Position numbers and translations under genes: made by a program
NCBI GenBank assembly: GCA_025267735.1
Contig: CM046307.1
Span: 33,595,231-33,659,230, forward strand
Reading direction: 5' to 3'
Length of the DNA stretch: 64,000 nucleotides
From: Mactra quadrangularis
Lineage: Eukaryota > Mollusca > Bivalvia > Venerida > Mactridae
Notes under the pieces: model-generated
The model's input: only the letters and a program-made list of their open reading frames with translations
The model's database searches: none
What the model was told of the DNA's origin: nothing
In this document: positions 35,198 to 46,590 of the stretch, one piece after another
How the letters are laid out: each line of letters opens with the position of its first letter
Position numbering within the stretch: position 1 is the first letter of the stretch

Positions 35198-37265
35198 AGG
35201 TCTGTGAAGTTAGCTTTCTATTGTCTTTTCTCCATTCAAAAGTCTATTCGCACAATAGACAGCTATGTATTGAGAAATCTATTCATTCAAAAGTCTATTC
35301 GCATTTACTGTATACATAGACATAGGTAAGTTCAAAAATCTGTACAAGAATCTGTTCACAAAATGCCGAAAAGACAGCTGTCTATTCGGAAGTCTATTCA
35401 GAAGTCTATTCGAAAAAAGTCAGTAATGCAATCAAACAGATTTAAAAGTCTTTTCATGGAATACGTAAAGAGACAAATGTCCGTTCAAAAGTCTATTCAG
35501 AAGTTTATTCGCAAAAACATAGTAATGCAATCTGAATGAGCAAGGTTTCTATTCCCAGAATGCAAGCTACAAATGTCCATTCAAAAGTCTATTCGGATCT
35601 CTATTCTCAAAATCATATATAACCTTTAAGAATGTGTCTGTTGTCTATTATAAAGTTTCGAATAGAGAACTGTCCATTCAAATGTCTATTCAGAAGTCTA
35701 TTCGAAAAAAAAGGCAATAATGCAATCAAACAGATTTAAAAGTCTTTTTAGATGGACAAATGTGCACTCAAAAGTCTATTCAGAAGTCTATTCGCAAAAT
35801 CATATATGCATTAAGAATGTGTCTAAAGTCTACCATAAAGTTGCGAATACATGTAGATGTCCATTCAAATGTCTATTCAGAAGTCTATTCGCAAAATCAT
35901 GTATATGCATTCAGAAAGAGTCAGAAGTCTTTTATAGAGTTTCGAATAGAGAGCTGTCCATTCAAAAGTCTATTCAGAACTCTATTCGCAAAATCTGGTA
36001 AATGCGTTCAGAATGAGTCAGAAGTCTATTATACAGTAGCGAATACACAGCTGTCTATTCAAATGTCTATTCAGAAGTATATTCGCAAAATCATATATAT
36101 GCATTAAGAATGTGTCTGATGTCGATTATAAAGTTGCGAATAGAGAGATGTCCATTCAAATGTCTATTTAGAAGTCTACCCCAAAAAAAGTAATGCAATC
36201 AAACAGATTTAAGTCTTTTCGTGGAATACGTAAAAAGATACAAATGTCCATTCAAAAGTTTATTCATAAGTCTATTCGCAAAATTATAGTTATATATGCA
36301 TTAATAATGTGTCTAAAGTCTTCTATAAAGTTGCGAATAGACAGATGTCCATTCAAATGTCTATTCAGAAGTTAATTCGCAAAATCACGTATATGCATTC
36401 AGAATAGAGAGCATAATCTGGTAAATGCGTTCAGAATGAGTCAGAAGTCTATTATACAGAAGCGAATGCACAGCTGTCCATTCAAATGTCTATTTAGAAG
36501 TCTATTCGCAAAATCATATATATTTACATTAAGAATGTCTGAAGTCTATTATAAAGTTGCGAATAAACAGATGTCCATTCAAATGTCTATTCAGAAGTAT
36601 ATTCGCAAAATTACGTATATGCATTCAGAATGAGTTAGAAGTCTTCATAAAGTAGCGAAAAGGCAGCTGTCCATTCAAAAGTCTATTCAGAAGTCTATTC
36701 GCAAAATCAAATATATTCAGTAAAAATGTGCAAAAGTCTATTTAAAGAGTAGCGAATACACAATAATTCTTGCAAATGTCTTTTCAGAAGTCTATTCGCA
36801 AAATCATACATATGCATTTAAAATGTGTCAAAAGTCTATTCAAAGAGTAGCGAATAGATAGCTGTTCATATAAATGTTTTTTCAGAAGTCTATTCGCAAA
36901 ATAATATATATGCATTCGGAATGTGTCAGAAGTGTATTTCAATGTTGCGAATAGATTGTTGTCCATTCAAATGTCTATTCAGAAGTCTATTCATAAAATC
37001 TTTTGTATACATATAGAATGTATCACAAGTCTATTATAGAGTTGAGAATAGACAGATGTCCATTCAAATGTTTAATCAGATTTTTATTCGCAAAGTCATG
37101 TATACGCATTCAGAATGAGTCAGAAGTCTTTTATAGAGTTTCGAATAGACAGATGTCCATTCAAATGTCAATTCAGAAGTATATTCCAAAAAAGTCAGTA
37201 ATGCAATCAAACAGATTCAAAAGTCTTTTCGCGGAATATGAAAAGAGGCAAATGCCCATTCAAAA
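35198..37265. repeat. Solo foldback arm, ~97-bp satellite
   Basis: It starts AGGTCTGTGAAGTTAGCTTT, the same terminus as the large foldback element, and continues with the same terminal block (ATTGAGAAATCTATTCATTC, CATTTACTGTATACATAG). About 20 satellite monomers follow. It ends abruptly near 37265 in non-satellite DNA, with no inverted partner and no duplicated flank. It may be a truncated element, or one arm left after recombination. Open frames in it (for example 35720-36107) are repeat artefacts. Confidence 0.85.
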
Positions 37266-39218
37266 CTACTTCTGTTATTGTATTATATGGATATAAAAAA
37301 ATACTACTGACAATGTGTTTCATTAATCTTTGTATTGAAGGTCATTAGAATGCATGAGTGAAAGGTAAAAAAATCTTTAACGTCAGGACCAGGGTAATTG
37401 TTTCCGATGTATAAGCTACTAAAATCATGTAGAATCAGCCACATTCTAAAAGCATGGGTAAAAAGTTATCTGTATTAGTTATGATTTCAGTAATATCTCT
37501 AAGTCTTTTATATAAAATATGTATATTTTAGGTTTAGCATGCAAATATTAAGTATTTTCAAAGTTTCAACTATCAGTCACTGAACCAATGTCAATTTTTA
37601 GAACTCAGTCCATAGGCTTATTTTGTAGACTGGTATGAGTCACATATTTTAATTGCTTATCTGAACATCTACATATTTGCATAACTATTACTGACTCCTT
37701 GTGGTTGTACTTTGAAATAGAAAATAAGTGTTATTTCGTTTTAAAAACGATTTTCTTAAATAATTTCCTTGCTGTCTTTTATATTTTTTATCATGGTAAT
37801 TTTTATGTTGAGTTCTGTAGTTGTTTTTTCAATTACTTATGTAATAAAATAATAAATTATGTTTAAAGAAACTTATATATATAAACTTTGGCAAATTAAA
37901 GAAACGAAAATTTAATTTTGCATGTATTTATGTAGGATAAACTACTTTAAAACCAGTCCAAAACTATTTCAACAGATTGGACTATTTTGTTAGAAATATC
38001 GATTAGTTTATTTATAGGGAATATTACTGTGTATTGTCATAGAGCTTTGAGTCATATGTATCGAATTGAATTGCTTATTATTATTTTTGTTGTCTAGATG
38101 CTAATATTTTTGAGCATACATGTATATAATTAAAAATTGAATAAAAATACATGAACAATATAACCTTTGTGTAGGGTATTATGGGGTTTTTTTAAATTTT
38201 GTTTTAAAAAAGTATTTTAAATTACATGTACTTAGTAAAGATAGTCTAATTTCCATGAACTCCTAGCAAGCGGGGTGATGCTTGTAGATAAAGAAAGCCA
38301 GATCAGATTTTAAATTTAAGTAGGATAGCAGACCTATATATGTAACTAGCAATCCAACAGCATTGAATTAAAATGCAGTCAAAAATAACCTCTCGGAATT
38401 CATCTTCTGCTTAGCAGCTCTGACGATAGAATATTGAACTAACGAAAATAATAGCTGGATATAATCTTATTTGATATAGATTTAGCTAATCAAGCTGATC
38501 GAGAGGTTGTGGGTTCTATTCCCAGCGAGGGCATATCAAACTTGAAATTTAAAACAGTTTTGTCTATCTATATCAAAACCGTCAATAGTGTGGTACAATA
38601 TGATACTCAGTTTAATTTTTTAAACTCGGGCCTTATTACTATCATGTTTAAAGTCAAAGACTTATGTGAATGATATTTTGTTACAATACATTTAATTAAA
38701 ATTTAATTAAAATGCAAAAACTTAAATTCAAATTGGAAATGCCGAATGGTTATGTCAGACATAAAAATTTGATATGTGCCCACGATCCTGCATTTTAGAC
38801 TGTCCTTGCTAGAGTATTTGTGGCGACCTTGGAATATTTGTGGGCGACCCAATCGATGGTTTGGTTTCATCTACAAAGTGGGCTTCTTGGTCACGTTTCA
38901 CGAATTAAATTACCAGGATTGTTTTTGTCGTTTATTAACTGACATTATGATATTAATGAGACGAGTGAATTTTTTGTATTTACTTTTAAAAATTGCGAAT
39001 TTATTTTAAAACACCATGCAATTAAATATTGAATGTTTCATATAATTATAGAATTCACTGTTCACACTGTAAAATAGGTTTAGCCTATCGATAGCTCATT
39101 CATTATATTACATTTCTTAATGTTCAATTTGAAATTCATCTTATCATCACGTTTTAAAACACAGGTATTGAATTCACAGTTGAGTTGCAAGAAAACCTAA
39201 CTACAAAACTAAAACTTA
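37266..39218. other. Gene-less DNA with one tRNA-like relic
   Basis: Near 38500-38535 GAGAGGTTGTGGGTTCTATTCCC resembles the 3' half of a tRNA-like SINE head. An open frame at 38776-39009 has no recognised motif. Nothing else is supported. Confidence 0.45.
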
Positions 39219-39560
39219 AAGGGCCGATTGCATAATTTAAGTTTAATTGAGTCTAGTTTTAGCCTTAGTCTAGGACTCATTAGCCTCAAGTTTATCTCTA
39301 AATTGCATAATTTAAGTTTAATTTTGGTTTAGCTAGTCTTAGACTACTTGTCCAGAGGATAACAATCCTTAAGTTTTGTTATTCTGTAAGGGCTGATTGC
39401 ATAATTCAAGTTTTATTTAGTCTAGTTTAAGCCTTAGTCTGGGACTCTCTAGCCTCGAGTTTATCTCTCAATTGCATAATTGAAGTTTAATTTTGTTTAA
39501 GCAAGTCTAAGACTATCCATCCAGTGGATAACAGACCTTGAGCTTTGTAATCTTGTAGTA
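39219..39560. repeat. Tandem pair of ~169-bp MITE-like units
   Basis: Two units begin AAGGGCCGATTGCATAATTT (39219) and AAGGGCTGATTGCATAATTC (39388). They share TTTAGCCTTAGTCT.GGACTC, AAGTTTAATTTTG and CAG.GGATAACA. The opening word matches the inverted end of 50620-50762. Confidence 0.75.
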
Positions 39561-40399
39561 GTTAGTCTTCAGGTAGGATAAACTATAAATGGGGTGTTTT
39601 TCATTGCACCGAAAAATACCACGTAATTATGAGAATTTCGTGCTTGAACATTGGTTATTTTGTATAAAATTTGAATCGATCGATTTACAGTGTAATTAAT
39701 GGATACATGCTAATGTAGACATTATTGAAATAAAAATATTGTTATTTATGAGCGACTGCGATTGTCTTGAAAAGACAAGCGGAAAAAACAGAAGGTAGTA
39801 TATCAAGACAAATTACTTTTTAACCTGTACTTTGATAATATTTTTTTGTGTATAAATCCACTATCTAATTGATAGATTTCTTCAATAATGAATGAATTGT
39901 ATGCTCATTTAACATGCAGATTCTGAGAGCTCTGATACAGATACATTTTCAGGTCTCTCAGTTGAATAAAATTATTTTTTTCCGAATGATCTATAGTAGT
40001 ATATTGAAACTGAAAAATTTTAAGGAATAAATTCGTTGTTACCCTTTATTTCGAACCTTCAGGCAGATAAATGCCCCTAGTCAAAGAAATATATCATTCT
40101 GTCAGACCATTTCAAGACCTTTGCTAGAAAGTCTTACGTATAAATCACAAAACGAAAAATTTTGACAAAAATGCCTGACGAGTTAAACCGGAGTAGTAAT
40201 ATTCAAGGGTTGATTCTTAGACATTTGATGTACCTATCTTCATTTTCTGCTATTTGTTCATTACAATGCTATTTAATTTGCCATTCTTACAACTAAACAA
40301 AATTGAACTACATTATAAGGTTTTCAAATATGTCGAGTTGCACATAAAATTACGTTTTTGTTAATCGACCCTCGAACAACTTATACTGATCATATTCTA
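39561..40399. other. Gene-less DNA
   Basis: Nothing recognisable is seen between the tandem MITE pair and the SINE relic. Confidence 0.45.
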
Positions 40400-40556
40400 G
40401 TCTGCTTCCTGTTTCCCCAGTTCTTAGCTAGCAGGATAAAGTTTTTAGGGGAAAAAACAACAAGGTATCGATGGGATGTTAATTAATGCAGGGCTGGCGG
40501 TCCAATAATTTCCAGTCTAACGTCGTAACCACTCGGTCATGATGGTATAGTTGGCT
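40400..40556 (-). repeat. tRNA-Ser-like SINE relic
   Basis: On the minus strand, GACCGAGTGGTTACGACGTT followed by AGACTGGAAATTATTGGACC closely resembles the 5' half of a eukaryotic tRNA-Ser. The body to the left (CCCAGTTCTTAGCTAGCAGG) matches 26105-26195. The 3' tRNA half is replaced by SINE body, so it is not a tRNA gene. Confidence 0.6.
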
Positions 40557-40577
40557 GAACATGTTTATGATAACAGA

Positions 40578-40586
40578 ATTTTAACC
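40578..40586. repeat. Target duplication, left
   Basis: ATTTTAACC directly abuts the terminal AGGTCTGTGAAG of the foldback element and is repeated perfectly at 49973-49981. Confidence 0.9.
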
Positions 40587-41220
40587 AGGTCTGTGAAGTT
40601 AGCTATCTATTGTCTATTCTCTATTCAAAAGTCTATTCGCTCAATAGACAGCTATGTATTGAGAAATCTATTCATTCAGAAATCTATTCGCATTTACTGT
40701 ATACATAGATATAGGTAAGTTCAAAAATCTGTACAAAAATCTGTACACAAAATGCCGAAAAGAAAGCTGTCTATTCGGAAGTCTATTCAAAAGTCTATTC
40801 GAAAAAAGTAAGTAATGCAATCAAACATATTTAAAAGTCTTTTCATGGAATACATAAAGAGACAAATGTCCATTCAAAAGTCTATTCCAAAGTCTATTCG
40901 AAAAAAGCCAGTAATGCAATCAAACAGATTTAAAAGTATTCTCTTGGAAAACGCAAAGAGACAAATGTCAATTCAAAAGTCTATTCAGAAGTTTATTCGC
41001 AAAAAACATAGTTATGCAATCTGAATGAGCAAGATGTCTATTCCCAGAATGCCAGGGACAAATGTCCATTCAAAAGTCTATTCGGATATCTATTCGCAAA
41101 ATCATATATATGCTTTAAGAATGTGTCTGAAGTCTATTATTAAGTTGGGAATCGACAGATATCCATTCAAACGTCTATTCAAAAGTCTATTCGCAAAATC
41201 ATATATAGGCATAAAGAATG

Positions 41221-42380
41221 TGTCTGTAATCTATTATAATGTTGTAAATAGACAAATATCCATTCAAATGTCTATTCAGAAGTCTATTCGCAAAATCTGG
41301 TGAATGCATTCAGAATGAGTCAGAAGTCTATTATAGATTTTCGAATAGAGAGCTGTCCATTTAAAAGTCAATTCAGAAGTCTATTCGCAAAATCATATAA
41401 ATGCATTATGAATGTGTCTGTAGTCTATTTTAAAGTTGCAAATAGACAGATGTCCATTTAAATGTCTATTCAGAAGTCTATTCGCAAAATCTGGTGAATG
41501 CGTCCAGAATGAGTCAGAAGTCTATTATAGAGTTCGAATAGAGAGCTGTCCATTCAAAAGTCTATTCAGAAGTCTATTCGCAAAATCTGGTAAATGCGTT
41601 CAGAATGAGTCAGAAGTCTATCATACAGTAGCGAATACACAGCTGTCCATTCAAAAGTCTATTCAGAAGTCTATTCGCAACATCATATGTATATACGCAT
41701 TTAGAATTTGTCTGAAGTCTATTATAAAGTAGCGAATAGAAAGATGTCCATTCAAAGTCTATTCAGAAGTCTATACGCAAAATCGTATATATTCATAAAG
41801 AATGTGTCTGTAATCTATTATAATGTTGTAAATAGACAAATATCCATTCAAATGTCTATTCAGAAGTCTATTCGCAAAATCTGGTGAATGCATTCAGAAT
41901 GAGTCAGAAGTCTATTATAGATTTTCGAATAGAGAGCTGTCCATTTAAAAGTCAATTCAGAAGTCTATTCGCAAAATCATATAAATGCATTATGAATGTG
42001 TCTGTAGTCTATTTTAAAGTTGCAAATAGACAGATGTCCATTTAAATGTCTATTCAGAAGTCTATTCGCAAAATCTGGTGAATGCGTCCAGAATGAGTCA
42101 GAAGTCTATTATAGAGTTCGAATAGAGAGCTGTCCATTCAAAAGTCTATTCAGAAGTCTATTCGCAAAATCTGGTAAATGCGTTCAGAATGAGTCAGAAG
42201 TCTATCATACAGTAGCGAATACACAGCTGTCCATTCAAAAGTCTATTCAGAAGTCTATTCGCAACATCATATGTATATACGCATTTAGAATTTGTCTGAA
42301 GTCTATTATAAAGTAGCGAATAGAAAGATGTCCATTCAAAGTCTATTCAGAAGTCTATACGCAAAATCGTATATATTCAT
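41221..42380. repeat. Exact 584-bp tandem duplication inside the left arm
   Basis: Sequence from 41221 recurs from 41805, offset 584, with no differences that I could find until about 42380, where ATTCATAAAG becomes ATTCATTATG. Two 98-codon frames (41436-41732 and 42020-42316) translate identically. Neighbouring monomers differ at many positions, so this copy is very recent or an assembly artefact. Confidence 0.85.
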
Positions 42381-42849
42381 TATGAATGTGTCTGTAATCT
42401 ATAATAAAGTTGCAAATAGACAGATGTCCATTCAAATGTCTATTCAGAAGTCTCTTCGCAAAATCAGTGAATGCGTTCAGAATGAGTCAGAAGTCTATTA
42501 TAGAGTTTCGAATAGAGAGCTGTCCATTCAAAAGTCTATTCGGAAGATTATTCGCAAAATCATATATATGCATTAAGAATGTGTCTGTTGTCTATTATAA
42601 AGTTGCAAATAGACAGATGTCCATTCAAATGTCTATTCAGAAGTCTATTCGCAAAATCTGGTGAATGCGCTCAGAATGAGTCAGAAGTCTATTATAGAGT
42701 TTCGAATAGAGAGCTGTCCATTCAAAAGTCTATTCAGAAGTCTATTCACAAAATCTGGTAAATGCGGTCAGAATGAGTCAGAAGTCTATCATACAGTAGC
42801 GAATACACAGCTGTCTATTCAAAAGTCTATTTAGAAGTCTATTCGCAAC

Positions 42850-42900
42850 ATCATATATATATATAGACTTCTAAATAGACTTTTATATATATATATATAT
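42850..42900. repeat. AT palindrome within the arm
   Basis: Runs of (TA)n flank AGACTTCTAAATAGACTTTT, forming a local inverted satellite fragment where the strand of the monomer briefly flips. Confidence 0.7.
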
Positions 42901-43887
42901 GCATTAAGAATGTGTCTGAGGTCTATTATGAAGTAGCGAATAGACAGCTGTCCATTCAAAAGTCTATTCAGAAGTCTATTCGCAAATCACGTATATGCAT
43001 TCAGAATGAGTTAAAAGTCTTTTATGAAGTAGCGTATAGACAGCTGTCCATTCAAATGTCTATTCAGAAGTCATTTGCATAAAAATTTAGTAATGCAATC
43101 CAACAGATTTAAAAGTCTTTTCGTCGAATACGCAAAGAGAAAAATGTCCATTCAAAAGTCTATTCAGAAGTTTATTCACAAAAACATATGTACGCATTAA
43201 GAAGACGTCTGAAATCTTTTATAAAGTTGCGAATAGATATGTGTCCATTCAAATGTCTTTTCAGAAGTCTATTTGCAAAATCATGTACATGCATTTAGAA
43301 TGAGTCAGACGTTTTTCATGGTGTGGCGAATTGACAGCTATCCATTCGAATGTCTATTCCGAAGTCTATTCCAAAAAAGTTAAAGATGCAATCAAAACGA
43401 TTTAAAGGTATTTTCGTGGAATATGTAAAGAGACAAAAGTCCATTCAAAAGTCTATTCAGAAGTCTATTCGCAAAAACATAGTTATGCATTCAGAGTGAG
43501 TCAGAAGTCTTTTATAGAGTTTCTAATAGATAGCTGTCTATTCAAATGTCTATTCGGAAGTATATTCGAAAAAAGTCGGTAATGAAATCAAACATATTAA
43601 AAAGTCTTTTCATGGAATACATAAAGAGACAAATGTCCATTCAAAAGTCTATTCCGAAATCTTTTCGAAAAAAGTCAGTAATGCAATCAAACAGATCTAA
43701 AAGTCTTTTCGTGGAATACGTAAAGAGACAAATGTCCATTCAAAAGTCAATTCAGAAGTTGATTCGCAAAAACATAGCAATGCAATCTGAATGAGCAAGA
43801 TGTCTATTCCCAGAATGCAAGCGACAAATGTCCATTCAAAAGTCTATTCAGAAGTTTATTCGCAAAATCATATATATACATTAAGAA

Positions 43888-44100
43888 AGGTCTGTGAAGT
43901 TAGCTATCTATTGTCTATTCTCTATTTAAAAGTTAATTCGCATTATATGTATTGAGAAATCTATTCATTCAGAAATCTATTCGCATTTACTGTACACATA
44001 GATATAGGTAAGTTAAAAAATCTGTACGAAAATCTGTTCTCAAAATGCCGAAAAGATAGCTGTCTATTCGGATCTCTATTCAAAAGTCTATTCGCAAAAA
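43888..44100. repeat. Internal copy of the foldback terminus
   Basis: AGGTCTGTGAAGTTAGCTAT appears here in the middle of the left arm. It is followed by the ATTGAGAAATCTATTCATTC and CATTTACTGTACACATAG blocks as at a true end. This suggests that one element or arm inserted into, or recombined with, another. Confidence 0.85.
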
Positions 44101-45710
44101 CTCTGTAATGTAATCAATATGTATCAATGGAATACGTAAAGAGACAAATGTCCATTCAAAAGTCTATTCAGAAGTCTATTCGAAAAAAGACAGTAACGCA
44201 ATCACACAGATCTAAAAGTCTTTTCGTTAACGCATAGCATGTCATCTAGAAAGTACAAAAAGTCTATATTGAAGTGACAAAAAGACAAATGTCTTTGACG
44301 AAGTCTATTCAGAAGTCTTTTCGCAAAAATATAGCTATGCATTCAGATTGTTCCTAAGGTGTATTCGTGGAACGCGAATAGACAGCTTTCCATTCAAAAG
44401 TCTATTCAGAAGTCTATTCGCAAAATCATATATATGCATTTAGAATGTGTCCGAAGCCTATTATAAAGTTGCGAATAGACAGCTGTCCATTCAAAAGTCT
44501 ATTTAGAAGTCTATTCTCAAAATCACATATATGCATTTAGAATTTGTCTGAAGTCTATTACAAAGTTGCGAATAGATTGTTGTCCATTCAAATGTCTATT
44601 CAGAAGTTTATTCGCAAAATCATTAATATGCATTTAGAATGTGCCAAAAAGCGTTTTAGATAGAAGCGTAGAGGCAGCAATTCTTTCAAATGTTTATTCA
44701 GAATTCTATTTGCAAAATAATATATATACATTGAGAATGCGTCAGACGTATATTCTAGGATTGCTTGTAGACAGTTGTCTTTTAATTTTTCTATTTAGAA
44801 GTCTATTCGCAAAATCAAGTTTATGCATTTAGAATGTGTCTTTAGTCTATTACAAAGTTGCAAATAGATTGTTGTCCATTCAAATGTCTATTTAGATGTC
44901 TACTCGCAAAATCTTTTATATGCATTTAGAATGTGTCAGAAGTCTGTTATAGTGTTGCGAATAGACAGATGTCCATTCAAATGTCCATTCAGAAGTCTAT
45001 TCACAAAATCTTTTACATGCATATAGAATGTGTCACAAGTCTATTATTGAGTTGCGAATAGACAGCTGTCCATTAAAATGTCTATTCAGAAGTCTATTCG
45101 CAAAATCATATATATGCATTTAGAATGCGTCAGACGTATATTCTAGGATTGCTAGTAGACATTTGTCTTTTCAATTGTCTATTTAGAACTCTATTCGCAA
45201 AATCATATATATGCATTAAGAATGTGTCTTTAGTCTATTACAAAGTTGCGAATAGACAGCTGTCAATTCAAAAGTCTATTCAGAAGTCTATTCTCAAAAT
45301 CAATTTTATGCCTTTGGATTGTGCCAGAAGTCTACATGTATTCAAAGAGTAGCAAATAGACAACTGTCTTTTCAAAGGTCTATTCAGAAGTCTATTCGCA
45401 AAATCATGAATATATACATTAGGAATGTGTCACATGTCTATTATAGACTTGCAAATAGACAGCTGTCTATTCAAAAGTCTAATCAGAAGTTTATTCACAA
45501 AATCATTTATATACATTTAGAATGTGTCACAAGTCTATAATAAAGTTGCGAATAGACAGCTTTCCATTCAAATGTCTATTCGGAAGTCTATTCGAAAATT
45601 ATTTTTATGCATTTAGAATGTGTCAGACATTTATTATAGAGTACCGAATAGACAGCTGTTCATTGAAATGTCTTTTCAGAAGTCTATTCGCAAAATTTTG
45701 TTAATGCATT

Positions 45711-46590
45711 CAGCATGTTCTAGCTGTAATTGTGATAGACCTGCCAAGTCTACTGAAGTTTGCGTGGTTTTGCCTGAACATAATAAGTTTTTTAACTCCC
45801 ATAAACATAAATTAATCTCCCGAATATTTTCGCAATTTTAGTTGAAGGTCGAATTTTCCTTTTCATTTCGTCGTTTTCTTGCGGATTCTGTAAACCAAAT
45901 CGAGCCGGTAAAATCTGGTTCAAACAAGATTACTGGTACCGTAGATTACACAAATGCAAATGCAAATTCGGTAACCAGTGCTGGTTCTATTCGAGGACGC
46001 GCCATTGCTTGAGACATGCTAACATTTCGAAGTTTGGAGGTAGAAACCTTTGAATTTCATATTAAATCGTAAACAAATTGTTATTAATATCCACAAGAAA
46101 AATAAGCGCAAAACAAAACTACTTTGTCACCATTTAAGTGATTAAGCCTGTTAAAATGATTATTTTTGTTTTATAAGAAACACAATTTCACGCCATTTTG
46201 GTAAATTCTTTTGACGGTGCTACAGCGTGACGTCAATCTTGGTGTTTTCTCACAGGTTCGTGCTTGCAGTATATATAATGTATTCATCTTGTAACCGAAA
46301 TGAAAATGGTAGACAAAATCAATTAGAAGAATTAATCTCATGCCAGTAGTAAAGTCCGTTGGACCTGATTAACTGAAAGAAGTAATTCAGCTACCGAGAG
46401 AAGACTTACTACCTGGAGAAAAATAGAATTCTTGCTTTCAATAAAAAAAGTAGACCTGCTTATAAGAGCATGTCTATTCACAAACCAAGAAAATAATTCC
46501 GACACATTAAATATGCATGTCTATTTAACACTTTACAAAAAGAAACTTTATAAAAAAACTTCTGCAACATTCTGAATGCAAACTACTGTT
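45711..46590. other. Foldback core, non-satellite
   Basis: This ~0.9-kb stretch separates the two arms. It has one exon-like open stretch (45842-46012, plus), opened by TTTCGCAATTTTAG and containing SNKITGTVDYTNANANSVTS before TGA. At 46228-46235 lies a perfect TGACGTCA, followed by TTTTCTCACAG and by a TATATATAATG word near 46270. These could be promoter or splice signals of a lost gene or chance matches. No transposase motif is seen. Confidence 0.55.

Larger units (their letters stand above)
40587..45710. repeat. Left foldback arm
   Basis: The arm is about 5.1 kb. Block order from the outside is the terminal block, units with ATGCAATCAAACAGATTTAA, units with CTGGTGAATGCGTTCAGAAT, again ATGCAATCAAACAG units, a second terminal block at 43888, then units with GCATTTAGAATGTGTC. 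Open frames up to 98 codons repeat S-I-Q-K because 12 bp equals four codons. Confidence 0.9.

Noticed and set aside
40490..40556. tRNA-Ser gene on the minus strand
   Set aside because: The 5' half is very Ser-like, but the T arm and acceptor 3' strand are missing and SINE body follows.
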